A DNA stretch of 64,000 nucleotides from Actinomycetota bacterium (lineage in GTDB: Bacteria > Actinomycetota > Acidimicrobiia > Acidimicrobiales > Ilumatobacteraceae), in the NCBI GenBank assembly GCA_029978335.1, contig JAPOJQ010000004.1, positions 1-64,000 of the forward strand. The letters run 5' to 3'. The notes beneath the pieces are model-generated. The model worked only from the letters and a program-made list of their open reading frames with translations. It did not search any database and had not been told where the DNA came from. This document shows, piece after piece, positions 45,324 through 54,037 of this stretch (its first letter is position 1; each line of letters starts with the position of its first letter). Both the position numbers and the translations under genes were made by a program.

Positions 45324-46694
45324 TCAACTGACAACACGCTGGATTCGTGTCGCTGCAACGGCATGGGCTGCGAGCATCTCATCGAGTCGGTCCGAAACCA
45401 GGGCGCCTGATCGAACGACAGGTCTGCCCGCGATGATCGTGTCGCGAGCGCCCGTTGGCCCGCACCGGAGCCAGGCTTCGATCGGGTCGGCAATGGCACC
45501 GGCATGGGCTGGTCCGGTCTGATCCCAGACGGTCACGTCACCAACCGCTCCGGGGGCAATGACGCCGAGTTCGCCCGAGCGACCGAGACAGGCAGCCCCG
45601 CCGAGTGTGGCCATGTCGAGCACCTCGCGCGCGCTGATCGCTGCCGCCCCGTCGCGAAGTTTGGCGAGGAGTAACGCTTGGCGGGACTCAAGCCACAACG
45701 ACGCCGAATCAGCCGACGACGAACCATCAACACCGAGACCGACCGGACAGCCCGCGGCCCGCAACGCAGTGACGGGAGCGATACCCGACGCCAAGATGAG
45801 GTTGGAACTCGGACAGTGGGCAACACCAACACCAGCGCGCCCCAGTCGGGTGATCTCGTCGGCGTTGGGCATCACGCAATGCGCCACCCACGAACGATCG
45901 GTGCACCATCCGGTTCGTTCGAGATACTCAGTTGGCCGGCATCCAAATGTGGCCATGCTGAACGCATCATCCTCTGCGTTCTCGGCGAAATGGGTATGCA
46001 ATCTCACGTCGAGTCGTTCGGCCAATTCAGCGGTGCGAACGAGCAGCGCTTCGGTGACCGAGAACGGCGAACACGGCGCCAACGCAATCCGCACCATCGC
46101 GCCGTGCGTTCGATCGTGGTGCCGTGCTACTGCGGCTTCGGCGGCAGCGAGGATCTCATCATCGGTGCTCACCACATCATCAGGCGGTAGGCCACCGTCT
46201 TTCACCGACAACGACATCGAGCCGTGGGTTGGATGAAACCGGACCCCGAGGTCTCGTGCCGCATCGATTTCGGCGGTGAGTAGATCACCCGCACCACGCG
46301 GATGGACATACAGGTGATCGGTTGACGTCGTACATCCCGACAGTGCAAGTTCGGCAAGCCCCACCCAGGCTGAGAGGTACACCGACTCGGTGTCGAGTGC
46401 AGACCAGAGCGGGTACAGCGATTGCAGCCAACCGAACAATGGCGCATTCGTCATCGGGGGCCACGCCCGCGTCAGGTTCTGATAGAGGTGATGATGGGTG
46501 TTGATGAGACCGGGGGTGACAAGACACCCGGACGCATCGATAGTTGCAGCACCATGTGGCGCAGGGCCGGTACCAACTGCGGTGATGAGCCCATCATCGA
46601 TTGCAAGCCAACCATTCGCCAGTTCTTGACGTTGCTCGTCACAGGTGGCGAGCAGTCGGGCCGAGTGAATGACGAGGTCGTGTGAGGTGTCCAA
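45324..46694 (-). CDS. Amidohydrolase, 8-oxoguanine deaminase-like
   Basis: 456 residues from a TTG. The cyclic amidohydrolase pattern is complete: LINTHHHLYQNLTRAWP (HxH), LHTHFAENAED, AHCVMPNADEI and a GVDGSSSADSASLWLES acid. The HHHLYQNLTR signature is typical of the TRZ/ATZ subgroup that includes 8-oxoguanine deaminase and hydroxyatrazine hydrolases. It would deaminate an N-heterocycle to urate-like products. The molybdenum hydroxylase 3 kb away could belong to the same purine breakdown route, but no gene proves this. Its stop directly abuts the convergent glnR stop (TGATCA). Confidence 0.85.
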   Translation of the reverse strand: MDTSHDLVIHSARLLATCDEQRQELANGWLAIDDGLITAVGTGPAPHGAATIDASGCLVTPGLINTHHHLYQNLTRAWPPMTNAPLFGWLQSLYPLWSALDTESVYLSAWVGLAELALSGCTTSTDHLYVHPRGAGDLLTAEIDAARDLGVRFHPTHGSMSLSVKDGGLPPDDVVSTDDEILAAAEAAVARHHDRTHGAMVRIALAPCSPFSVTEALLVRTAELAERLDVRLHTHFAENAEDDAFSMATFGCRPTEYLERTGWCTDRSWVAHCVMPNADEITRLGRAGVGVAHCPSSNLILASGIAPVTALRAAGCPVGLGVDGSSSADSASLWLESRQALLLAKLRDGAAAISAREVLDMATLGGAACLGRSGELGVIAPGAVGDVTVWDQTGPAHAGAIADPIEAWLRCGPTGARDTIIAGRPVVRSGALVSDRLDEMLAAHAVAATRIQRVVS

Positions 46695-46699
46695 CGGCG

Positions 46700-46855
46700 T
46701 CAGTCGTCGATGGCGGCGAGTTCGCTGCCTTCGTGACGGATCTCACCGTCTCGTTGCAAGAACATGCCGATGATGGCGCTCGCCACGCCCCCACTGATGC
46801 CGATGAGCACAGGGAAGAGGGCAAGGACGACGATGATCGCAATGGCTCCGGCCAT
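46700..46855 (-). CDS. Small membrane protein (51 residues)
   Basis: Start MAGAIAIIVVLALFPVLIGI, one long transmembrane segment with ISGGVASAIIG, then a charged tail (QRDGEIRHEGSELAAIDD). It has no known domain. The stop lies 5 nt before the amidohydrolase TTG, so the two are cotranscribed, and this gene is the first of the unit. TAGGAT precedes the ATG by 8 nt. The position and orientation suggest a conserved small protein rather than chance. Function unknown. Confidence 0.6.
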   Translation of the reverse strand: MAGAIAIIVVLALFPVLIGISGGVASAIIGMFLQRDGEIRHEGSELAAIDD

Positions 46856-46863
46856 GACCCCAG

Positions 46864-46869
46864 ATCCTA
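46864..46869 (-). promoter_or_regulatory. -10 box of the small membrane protein gene
   Basis: TAGGAT on the minus strand, 8 nt before ATG 46855. Confidence 0.4.
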
Positions 46870-46889
46870 TCTGACGTGATCAGCGCGGC

Positions 46890-47237
46890 TCAGGCCGGCC
46901 GATACGCCCATGCTTCGATCTCAACGGCACCGTTGAACGGCAGCGCGGCAACACCGATGGTGGATCGTGCGGGACGATGCGTGCCGAATCCAGCGATGTA
47001 GGCCTCATTGAACTCGGCAAAGGAGCCCATGTCGGTGAGGAAACACAGGGTCTTTGCGACATCAGCGAGCGTGGCGCCCATCTCTGCGAGACGGGCCTCC
47101 AGGTTCGCAACTGCTTGGGTCGTTTGGGCCGACACCCCATCGGCAAGTGCTCCGTCGATGATGCCGAGTTGTCCCGACACGATGATGAAGTCACCGGCAC
47201 GAACTGCCGGGGTGTACGGGCCGATGGGTGCGTTCAT
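46890..47237 (-). CDS. ridA: RidA-family enamine/imine deaminase
   Basis: 115 residues, one RidA domain. Family residues include the start IGPYTPAVRAGDFIIVSGQ and the catalytic-Arg segment ARSTIGVAALPFNGAVEIE. It hydrolyses reactive 2-aminoacrylate-type intermediates produced by PLP enzymes. ATG 47237 has TAGAGT exactly 6 nt upstream. The gene upstream on the same strand ends 9 nt before the start, but the promoter overlaps that end, so RidA is probably made as a separate transcript. Confidence 0.92.
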   Translation of the reverse strand: MNAPIGPYTPAVRAGDFIIVSGQLGIIDGALADGVSAQTTQAVANLEARLAEMGATLADVAKTLCFLTDMGSFAEFNEAYIAGFGTHRPARSTIGVAALPFNGAVEIEAWAYRPA

Positions 47238-47243
47238 GTCCGC

Positions 47244-47249
47244 ACTCTA
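47244..47249 (-). promoter_or_regulatory. -10 box of ridA (leaderless)
   Basis: TAGAGT on the minus strand, 6-nt spacer, ATG at 47237. Confidence 0.5.
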
Positions 47250-47834
47250 GGGTGCGGCACCACGTTGGGCGGCAAGTCGAGCTTCAAGTGCTCGGAACTC
47301 ATCCCACCGACCTTCGGCGAGCAGTCGCGCTTGTTGTGGCCAACTCGTCGGGTCGTGCATGCCAAATCGTGGGCCGGCATCGGCGAGCATCGACTTCAAG
47401 ACCGATACGTCGGCCGTGGCGAGATCCCACCATGTTCGAATGCCGATGCCGTGACAGAGTCGTTCAATCGCGGGTCCGATACCGCTGATGGCCCGAAGAT
47501 CGTCATGAGTGAGTCGCCGTCCGAGCACCGTGGCCGCAGCATCGAGGTCGGGGGTGCCAGCCGCTTGCGTCACCGGCTCGGCAGGACGTTCGTTTGCCGA
47601 ACGCAACTGCTCAAGTTCCGCCTTTAACCGGTCACGTTCATCAGCGGCACGTTCGAGGTCGCTGGCGCGCTCGCGCAAGGTGGCCATCTCCGCCTCTGAT
47701 TCGGCTTGCTGGCGACGCCGCGCACGAGCGACTTGACGGCCTGCGGCCGCCGACCGCATCACCCAACCAGCAACGAGACCAACGAGAAGTGCGGCGATGA
47801 ACCACAAGATTCCAGCAGCGAGGGTGTACGGCAT
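47247..47834 (-). CDS. Membrane-anchored helix-hairpin-helix protein
   Basis: 195 residues from ATG 47834. One N-terminal membrane segment (TLAAGILWFIAALLVGLVAG) is followed by a long coiled coil with many Arg/Glu and Gln. A C-terminal helix-hairpin-helix unit follows: LRAISGIGPAIERLCHGIGI and RTWWDLA. This resembles the DNA-binding-like tail found in some ribosomal S13- or flap-nuclease-like proteins. The combination of membrane anchor, coiled coil and HhH is seen in actinobacteria, but no function is known. It could hold DNA or a protein near the membrane. Follows the OmpA-like gene. Confidence 0.65.
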   Translation of the reverse strand: MPYTLAAGILWFIAALLVGLVAGWVMRSAAAGRQVARARRRQQAESEAEMATLRERASDLERAADERDRLKAELEQLRSANERPAEPVTQAAGTPDLDAAATVLGRRLTHDDLRAISGIGPAIERLCHGIGIRTWWDLATADVSVLKSMLADAGPRFGMHDPTSWPQQARLLAEGRWDEFRALEARLAAQRGAAP

Positions 47835-47844
47835 GGTCAGGTCA

Positions 47845-49320
47845 TCATCCCACGAGCACGAACTCGACTCGGCGACTACGTTCGGCATCTTCAATACCGT
47901 CGACGACGATGGGTTCGGCTGATCCGACCCCTTGGGCGGTCAGTCGATCTGCAGCAATTCCGCGGTTGACCAGTGCCGTCACCACCGCTGCCGCACGGTC
48001 AGCGCTCAACGCAAGGTTGGATGCCGGCACGCCATTGCTATCGGTATGGCCTCGCACCACCACATCGAGTTCACTGTTTCGATCAAGCACCGCGGCAATT
48101 TGATCGAGCACTTCGCCGCTGCCCGCAATGATGCGGGCACTGCCCGACTCGAATGCGATCGGATTGCCAGCAACGAGTTCAGCGATCACATCGGTTAATC
48201 GATCGATCTCTGCTTCGCTCGCTGGTGGACGCGGGTTCAGTAGCACCGTCGCATCGAGCACTCGCGCCAACGCAGTCACGGTGGCTGCCGCATCGTCATC
48301 TCGGTACGTACCCTCGACGGTGACCCCTTCGAGGTCGATGCTCAGTGTTGCGGTGTCGAGCAACGTCATCACTGCTCTGACAAGCCGTTCAAACGGACCG
48401 ATCAGGGTGGCGCCGATGGTGCTGTCGACTTCACTGGTCATCGCAGTGGTCACCGGCAGTCCGGCAACCGATGCAGCAGTTTCGATCCGCATGAGCGTCG
48501 TCACATCGTCGAGGCTTCCGGTGATCGAGACGGCGTCAAGGCTGAGGTCAACGCGGATGATCGGCACGATGCCGCTCTCAGTATCGAGCAGCACGGTGTC
48601 GATGAGCCAGATCTGACTCGAACCGACCTCGATCATGTCGACACGTCGGGCGACGCCGTCGATCAGGATGTTGTCACCATCAGTCGTGACGCGATCACCC
48701 TCTGGGTCGTCGAGCAGATGACGACTCACGATGTCATCCAACAACGCGGCGTCATCCAGCAACGCGGCGGCGGCATCGGCGCCGAGGGCGTCAAACGCCG
48801 TGTCGACGGGTGCCAGCAGGATCATCGGTCCGATCTCGCCGCCGATCCGGCCTGACATGTCGACGATACGCGCCATCGTGGTGAGGTCAGGGTCCGACGC
48901 CAACTGCTCCATGATCTGATCGCCATCTGTTGATGGGATGGGTGTTGTCGTTGTCGGGATCGTGCTCGTAGTTGACGATCCCAGCGTTGTCGTCGACCGG
49001 TCAACCGTCGTCGTCGTGGTGGTTGCCAGGGTGACCGGCACCGGAAGGTTCGGGTCAACGGTCGGCGCACGCAGCACTCGACAGGTGCGATCAGCCGTAA
49101 TGGAGCGGACGCCCCGAACTTGTTCGAGCGAAGTGACGAGTTGTGCCGGATAATCGAGCGGCGTCACGCAGTAGACCGTGCCGTCCTGACCGCTGAACGC
49201 AATGCCGTTGACGGCTGGTTCAAGGTCGACTGCTGCGGCGAGCACGCGCTGTTTGAGGTCGGCCTCGATGCTGCGCAGGTAGAGCGGTGCACCAACGCCC
49301 AACGCCACGATGGCGACCAC
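47845..49320 (-). CDS. FAS1 and OmpA-domain cell-envelope protein
   Basis: About 491 residues. The N-terminal anchor segment (VAIVALGVGAPLYLR) lacks a basic n-region if GTG 49320 is the start. In the same frame, CTG 49362 overlaps the erpA stop (CTGA) and would give NQPASRRKIATLAVVAIVAL. A BON-like module follows, then a Thr-rich linker and a fasciclin-like domain (ILLAPVDTAFDALGADAAA, IVSRHLLDDPEG). A region with two BON-like repeats is next, and an OmpA peptidoglycan-binding domain ends it (FESGSARIIAGSG, RGHTDSNGVPASN, GSAEPIV). Probably tethers the membrane to the wall. The start is uncertain. Confidence 0.75.
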   Translation of the reverse strand: MVAIVALGVGAPLYLRSIEADLKQRVLAAAVDLEPAVNGIAFSGQDGTVYCVTPLDYPAQLVTSLEQVRGVRSITADRTCRVLRAPTVDPNLPVPVTLATTTTTTVDRSTTTLGSSTTSTIPTTTTPIPSTDGDQIMEQLASDPDLTTMARIVDMSGRIGGEIGPMILLAPVDTAFDALGADAAAALLDDAALLDDIVSRHLLDDPEGDRVTTDGDNILIDGVARRVDMIEVGSSQIWLIDTVLLDTESGIVPIIRVDLSLDAVSITGSLDDVTTLMRIETAASVAGLPVTTAMTSEVDSTIGATLIGPFERLVRAVMTLLDTATLSIDLEGVTVEGTYRDDDAAATVTALARVLDATVLLNPRPPASEAEIDRLTDVIAELVAGNPIAFESGSARIIAGSGEVLDQIAAVLDRNSELDVVVRGHTDSNGVPASNLALSADRAAAVVTALVNRGIAADRLTAQGVGSAEPIVVDGIEDAERSRRVEFVLVG

Positions 49321-49358
49321 CGCCAGGGTGGCAATCTTGCGACGGGAAGCGGGTTGAT

Positions 49359-49691
49359 TCAGGAGAAACTCTGGCCGCAGCCGCAGGTGCGGCTTGCGTT
49401 CGGGTTCGTGATCGCGAAGCCGGATTGGTCGAGGCCATCTTTGTAATCAAGCGTGGCGCCTTGGAGCAACTGTGCCGATGCGGGATCGACCACAACCTTG
49501 ACGAGACGGGCCTCACCGCCGAAGGTGGCCTGCTCATCGTCGGCTGCGATGTCGCCGTCGAAGAACATCTCGTAGGAGAACCCACTGCAGCCACCGGGAC
49601 GAACGGCGACGCGGAGTGCGAGTTCTGCAGATCCCTCGGCATCGAGGAGATCTCGGACCTTGTTAGCGGCGGTGTCGGTAAGTGTGATCAC
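49359..49691 (-). CDS. erpA: Iron-sulfur cluster insertion protein ErpA/HesB
   Basis: 110 residues from GTG 49691 with a strong AGGAGG site. The A-type carrier pattern is complete: ALRVAVRPGGCSGFSYEMFF and the C-terminal NPNASRTCGCGQSFS with the two other cysteines. It transfers [4Fe-4S] or [2Fe-2S] clusters to target enzymes. The gene diverges from mrp, another Fe-S carrier, across an 80-nt gap, so iron-sulfur delivery is concentrated here. Confidence 0.93.
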   Translation of the reverse strand: MITLTDTAANKVRDLLDAEGSAELALRVAVRPGGCSGFSYEMFFDGDIAADDEQATFGGEARLVKVVVDPASAQLLQGATLDYKDGLDQSGFAITNPNASRTCGCGQSFS

Positions 49692-49758
49692 GGCTGAATT
49701 CCTCCTATGGCGATGGTGGAAATGCTAGCCACACGGCGACCTGCAGGCCACCCCTCGG

Positions 49759-49764
49759 TAACAT
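49759..49764 (+). promoter_or_regulatory. -10 box of mrp (leaderless)
   Basis: TAACAT, 6-nt spacer CACTTC, ATG at 49771. Confidence 0.5.
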
Positions 49765-49770
49765 CACTTC

Positions 49771-50994
49771 ATGAACGACGGCTCTGTGGCGCCGCCGGCG
49801 CTCGATCCCCCTTCAGTTGAGGTCGTCACCGATGCCTTACGCACGGTGATCGATCCTGAACTCGGCAGTGACGTCGTGTCGCTCGGCATGATCCCGTCCG
49901 TCGATGTGAGCGATGACGGCGTGGTGACCGTCGGAGTGAAACTCACCATTGGTGGTTGTCCAATGCGAGCGGAGATCAAGCGTTCGATCGAAGAACGCAT
50001 CAGTGTGCACCCAGGGGTGACATCGGTGAAGATCGACTGGGGCGAGATGACGCCGCAGGAGCGCACCGCAGCGATGTCGACGGCTCGGTGGAATGCCCGT
50101 GAGCGCGCCCCTGAAACCGCGATTGGCGAGCGGTGTCGTGTGGTGGCAATCGCGAGCGGCAAGGGTGGCGTCGGTAAGAGCTCGGTGACGGTCAATCTCG
50201 CTGCTGGGCTTGCGGCGTCAGGGCTCACCGTCGGGGTGCTCGATGCCGATATCTGGGGTTTCTCAGTGCCGCGTCTGCTCGGCGTCGATCAGCCGCTGAG
50301 CGCAGCGGAGGTCAATGGCCGGCCGCAGATCACGCCCAATCGGCTGACGGTGGGCAAGGGTGTGATCGAGGTGGTGTCCACCGGGTTCCTCGTCGAAGAG
50401 TCAACGGCACTCATGTGGCGTGGTCTCATGTTGACCAAAGCGGTCGAACAGTTCCTGCGCGATGTGGCGTGGGGCGACCTCGACTATCTCCTCATCGACA
50501 TGCCGCCCGGTACCGGTGATGTGCAGATGGGCCTCGCTCGGCTGTTACCGCGCACCTCGTTGGTCGTGGTCACCACACCGGCGCTCGCCGCCCAGCGGGT
50601 GGCGCAACGCGCCGCTGATATGGCACAACGTTCGTTCCTGCCGGTGATCGGTGTGATCGAGAACATGGCTGGCTTTGTGTGTCGGCACGGCGAACTTCAC
50701 GAGGTGTTCGGCTCGGGTGGCGGCGCCGCATTGGCTGCAGCCGTTGGAGCACCGCTGCTCGGCAGTGTCCCGATCGAAGCTGACCTTGCCGCTGGCGGTG
50801 ACGCCGGACGGCCCGTCATTCTTGAGGGTGAAGGTCCGGCGGCGGCGGCGCTGCGATCCATCGTCGATCGGCTCATCGAGGTGGTTCCGGTGACCCCATC
50901 CACCGATGGAATCGACATGGCCGGTTGCTCAGCACGACTCCTGGCAGCGGTTGAGTCGGCGCTTGCTGACGCCGATGCTGAGCCGACTGCCTGA
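49771..50994 (+). CDS. mrp: Mrp/NBP35-family ATP-binding Fe-S carrier
   Basis: 407 residues. An N-terminal MIP18/DUF59 domain (DALRTVIDPELGSDVVSLGM) precedes the P-loop NTPase with VVAIASGKGGVGKSSVTVNL, then DYLLIDMPPGTGDVQMG. The usual CxxC pair (CPHCG) is reduced to CRHGE (VCRHGELHEVFGSGGG), as in mycobacterial Mrp. The protein delivers Fe-S clusters, though loss of one Cys raises the question of how clusters are held; the remaining Cys of a dimer may suffice. Confidence 0.93.
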   Translation: MNDGSVAPPALDPPSVEVVTDALRTVIDPELGSDVVSLGMIPSVDVSDDGVVTVGVKLTIGGCPMRAEIKRSIEERISVHPGVTSVKIDWGEMTPQERTAAMSTARWNARERAPETAIGERCRVVAIASGKGGVGKSSVTVNLAAGLAASGLTVGVLDADIWGFSVPRLLGVDQPLSAAEVNGRPQITPNRLTVGKGVIEVVSTGFLVEESTALMWRGLMLTKAVEQFLRDVAWGDLDYLLIDMPPGTGDVQMGLARLLPRTSLVVVTTPALAAQRVAQRAADMAQRSFLPVIGVIENMAGFVCRHGELHEVFGSGGGAALAAAVGAPLLGSVPIEADLAAGGDAGRPVILEGEGPAAAALRSIVDRLIEVVPVTPSTDGIDMAGCSARLLAAVESALADADAEPTA

Positions 50995-50995
50995 C

Positions 50996-51874
50996 TCAGC
51001 GAAACCGAGCGAAGACGAATTCAGGTAACGGCACGTCGTCGTAACCAGCATCTCCGGGCAATGCGATGCCGGTGACATTGCCGTCGGCATCGGTGAGCAT
51101 TCGAGGGAGGATCGGCGAAGGGATGCCGAGCGCCTCAGCACCTGCAAGTGCGTCGTCAGCGTCGCCGTACGAGCCCAACCATTCGAGGTTCGCCACCGTT
51201 GGCGGGAACATCTGCAGGTCGCCGGCTCGCCAACGGTCGAGCGCGTCGGCAGGTCGCACCCACAGACTGTCGATGGTCTCGCCACCATCGTGCAAGGGTT
51301 CTTGGGCCTCGGGCGCACGTGCGAGGAGGAACCTCGTATCGAAACGACGTCCTTCACCCATCGGGGTGATCCAGTGACTCACGAAACCGATCGCATCGGT
51401 GACGAGTCGAAGATCGTGCTCCCGACAGAGGTCGGCCAAGGTGCGCTCGCCAGCGTGGATCTCGCGACGGGCGACGGCCATGGGCCCAGCGATGTCGTCG
51501 TCGAACCGGATCATGTCGGCTGCATCGGCCCGGCGGGCGAGCAGCACACCGGCTTCTTCAAAACTCTCGCGAATGGCGGCCACCAACCAGGCGAGTCCAC
51601 CTCGTTCAAGTCCGAGACGAGCCGATGCACCGTCGTCATCGAGCCCATCACAGATCGGCTCGAGCTCGTCAGCATGATCGGCGCCGTCGACCTTGCCTCC
51701 AGGAAATACGTACTGACCACCAGCGAACGCCGCCGACAGGGTGCGCCGCAGCATGAAGACTTCGGGTCCAGTGTTGCCGTCGCGCACCAACATGACGGTG
51801 GCCGCCGGCCGCACGGGCACGTCGGCGGCGCGTTGGCGTTGCTCGGGTGTGGCGCTCGGCGTGTCAGACGTCAT
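50996..51874 (-). CDS. Nudix hydrolase, NUDT19-like
   Basis: 292 residues from ATG 51874. The Nudix box is split by an insertion: GGQYVFPGGKVDGADHA near the N-terminus and AAIRESFEEAGVLL about 40 residues later, which is the NUDT19/CoA-diphosphatase type layout. The N-terminal strand is PAATVMLVRDGNTGPEVFML. It probably hydrolyses CoA or acyl-CoA esters; the CoA-transferase gene next door fits but does not prove this. Stops of this gene and mrp are one base apart. Confidence 0.82.
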   Translation of the reverse strand: MTSDTPSATPEQRQRAADVPVRPAATVMLVRDGNTGPEVFMLRRTLSAAFAGGQYVFPGGKVDGADHADELEPICDGLDDDGASARLGLERGGLAWLVAAIRESFEEAGVLLARRADAADMIRFDDDIAGPMAVARREIHAGERTLADLCREHDLRLVTDAIGFVSHWITPMGEGRRFDTRFLLARAPEAQEPLHDGGETIDSLWVRPADALDRWRAGDLQMFPPTVANLEWLGSYGDADDALAGAEALGIPSPILPRMLTDADGNVTGIALPGDAGYDDVPLPEFVFARFR

Positions 51875-51880
51875 GGGCCG

Positions 51881-51886
51881 ACGGTA
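51881..51886 (-). promoter_or_regulatory. -10 box of the NUDT19-like gene (leaderless)
   Basis: TACCGT on the minus strand, 6-nt spacer, ATG at 51874. Confidence 0.5.
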
Positions 51887-51898
51887 TCCCAGGAGCCC

Positions 51899-51904
51899 TA
51901 CGGT
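51899..51904 (+). promoter_or_regulatory. -10 box of the CoA-transferase gene (near-leaderless)
   Basis: TACGGT, 7-nt spacer, ATG at 51912. It lies 12 nt from the divergent NUDT19 -10 box. Confidence 0.45.
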
Positions 51905-51911
51905 GGCCGAT

Positions 51912-53198
51912 ATGGAACCAGGTGCGTTGAGTGCGCGTGACCCGTCGATCATCCTCGATCACGTCGCCGACGGAGGAGATCTCATCGTGCCGCTCGCCAA
52001 TGGGGAGCCGACGTTGTTGCTCGACACCTTGGAGGCTGCTCTCGCTCAGGGCGACGGGCCGACACATGTGCGAGTTCACCAGATGCACGCACTGCACGAT
52101 CGACCGTATCTCGCTGGGCGGTTTGGTGACCGGATGCATCACGTGGCGTATTTCCTCTCGCACATCACCCGAGCGCACTATGCGAGCGGCACGGTCGATC
52201 TGGTGCCGAGCCACTTCTCAGAGGTGTACGACATCATGCGATGGCGGACCAGCGACCCATTGGTGATCGCTGCTGCGTCGCCGCCTGATCGTCACGGGTA
52301 CTTCTCCCTCGGCGTGTCGGCTGATTACGTGTCGAGTTTCATCGGCCGAGCCCGATTCATTCTTGAGGTCACCGAGCACATGCCTCGAACCTTTGGTCGT
52401 AACCAGTTGCACGCGTCCCAAGTACTCGGGTGGTGCCGCAGCGATCGCCCGTTGGTTCAGGTTCCACCACGTGAACCCGATGCGATCGACCATCGGATCG
52501 CCGGTCTTGTCGCAGAACGGATTCCCGACGGCGCCACGCTACAGACGGGAATTGGTGCCATTCCCAACGCCATCATGGCGGCGCTCACCGATCATCGCGA
52601 CCTTGGAATTCACACCGAGTTGCTGTCTGACGGTGTGGTCGATCTCATCGAGTCGGGCGTGGTCAACGGCGTTCGTAAAGATTTGAATCGAACGAAGACG
52701 GTCGGCACATTCGCGCTCGGAACCGACCGGTTGCACCGGTTCTTGCATGAGAACACCGCCGTCGAGTTGTGGCCGGTTCGCTATGTGAACGATCCACGGA
52801 TCATTGCCCATGAGCGAGGCTTCGTGTCGATCAACGCCACGCTGTCGGTCGACTTCTATGGGCAGTGCGCCTCGGAGACGATCGATGGGCAGTATTACTC
52901 GTCGTCGGGCGGCCAGAACGATTTTGCCCGTGGGGCGATGTATTCCGAGGGCGGTCAGGGTTTCGTGGTGCTCCACTCGACGACGAGTGATGGTCGGAGC
53001 CGGATCGTGCCGAGGCTCGCTCCAGGTGAGGCGGTGACCACACCAAAGAACACGGTCGACAAGGTGGTGACCGAATGGGGTGTGGCCGAGTTACGGGGTC
53101 GCACGATCGCTGAGCGGACCGCGGCGCTCATCGCTGTGGCGCATCCGACTCACCGTGATGCGCTGGGACACGAGGCGCGACGACTCGGCTATTTGTGA
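51912..53198 (+). CDS. Acetyl-CoA hydrolase/CoA-transferase family protein
   Basis: 428 residues from ATG 51912. The family's two halves are present: an N-terminal domain with ADGGDLIVPLANGEPTLLLD and a C-terminal domain with ATLQTGIGAIPNAIM and the acid-bearing motif GIHTELLSDGVVDLIESGV (Glu, thioester acceptor). It is a 4-hydroxybutyrate/butyrate or acetate CoA-transferase type enzyme. In this context it may move CoA between acetate, propionate or C4 acids, next to a NUDT19-like gene. Exact substrates cannot be told. The 3' end overlaps the ccdA gene by 10 nt. Confidence 0.88.
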   Translation: MEPGALSARDPSIILDHVADGGDLIVPLANGEPTLLLDTLEAALAQGDGPTHVRVHQMHALHDRPYLAGRFGDRMHHVAYFLSHITRAHYASGTVDLVPSHFSEVYDIMRWRTSDPLVIAAASPPDRHGYFSLGVSADYVSSFIGRARFILEVTEHMPRTFGRNQLHASQVLGWCRSDRPLVQVPPREPDAIDHRIAGLVAERIPDGATLQTGIGAIPNAIMAALTDHRDLGIHTELLSDGVVDLIESGVVNGVRKDLNRTKTVGTFALGTDRLHRFLHENTAVELWPVRYVNDPRIIAHERGFVSINATLSVDFYGQCASETIDGQYYSSSGGQNDFARGAMYSEGGQGFVVLHSTTSDGRSRIVPRLAPGEAVTTPKNTVDKVVTEWGVAELRGRTIAERTAALIAVAHPTHRDALGHEARRLGYL

Positions 53199-54037
53199 GT
53201 GCTGTTGGTGTGCTGGCGGTCGCGACCCCATCGCACGTAGACGATGGCGCCGATCACGACAGACCCGAGCACCACCGCGGCGATGCGCCAGTTCGCATCA
53301 AGCCAAGTGATCAATTGCCGCTGCACATTCTCGACCGCACCAGTAATCGGGTCGGTACCTTCGCCGATGTCGACCACCCAGAAGTACCAGGCGAGATAGA
53401 CCCCCGACAGGATCACAAATGCGCCGGCGATCCGTTCGACGTACTGCATGCTGCGCCGGAGCACACCGAGCAACCCCACCTTTGCTACGGCGAGCGACAC
53501 GGTGAGCGCCGTGATGAGCATGCCCATGCCGAGCGCATATGCGGCGACATGGCCGATGGCAGCAATGAGTCCGTCATCGCGGGCCGTGAACACCGATGGA
53601 AGGAACAGCCCGATGGTGCAACCGAGCGACGCGACGGCATAGGCGACGCCGTACACGAACATCGACCACAGTCCCCGGTCGCGGCCGCCTGCATCAAGGT
53701 GTGGTGTGGCAATCGGCAGTCGGCGCCCAGCCAACATGGCGATGCCGAGCGCCACGAGCGCGACGGCGATCACGATGGTGGCGTACCGGGCGTTGCGCTG
53801 AATCCACGAGGTGAAGTGGTACGTCACGATGCCGACAACGATGAACACCACCATGAAGCCAGCCGTCAGCGATGCGCTGACGGTGAGCGCCCTGCGAACC
53901 CCGGCTCTGCGCATACCAATACCCGAGGCTGCCCCAGTGACGTCGGCCCCGAGGAAGAACATGAGGTAGGTGGGAAGGAGAACAAAGCCGCATGGGTTGA
54001 CGGCAGCGACGAGCCCACGCAGGAACGACAGGCTCAT
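53189..54037 (-). CDS. ccdA: CcdA/DsbD-type thiol-disulfide electron transporter
   Basis: 282 residues, six to eight membrane spans. The two redox cysteines are in the first and a later segment: AAVNPCGFVLLPTYLMFF and VASLGCTIGLFLPS. CcdA moves electrons from cytoplasmic thioredoxin to extracytoplasmic thiol proteins such as TlpA and CcsX-type apocytochrome reductases. It overlaps the upstream tlpA-like gene by ATGA, so the pair is a unit. The C-terminal extension of about 60 residues with another span is longer than minimal CcdA. Confidence 0.9.
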   Translation of the reverse strand: MSLSFLRGLVAAVNPCGFVLLPTYLMFFLGADVTGAASGIGMRRAGVRRALTVSASLTAGFMVVFIVVGIVTYHFTSWIQRNARYATIVIAVALVALGIAMLAGRRLPIATPHLDAGGRDRGLWSMFVYGVAYAVASLGCTIGLFLPSVFTARDDGLIAAIGHVAAYALGMGMLITALTVSLAVAKVGLLGVLRRSMQYVERIAGAFVILSGVYLAWYFWVVDIGEGTDPITGAVENVQRQLITWLDANWRIAAVVLGSVVIGAIVYVRWGRDRQHTNSTHK

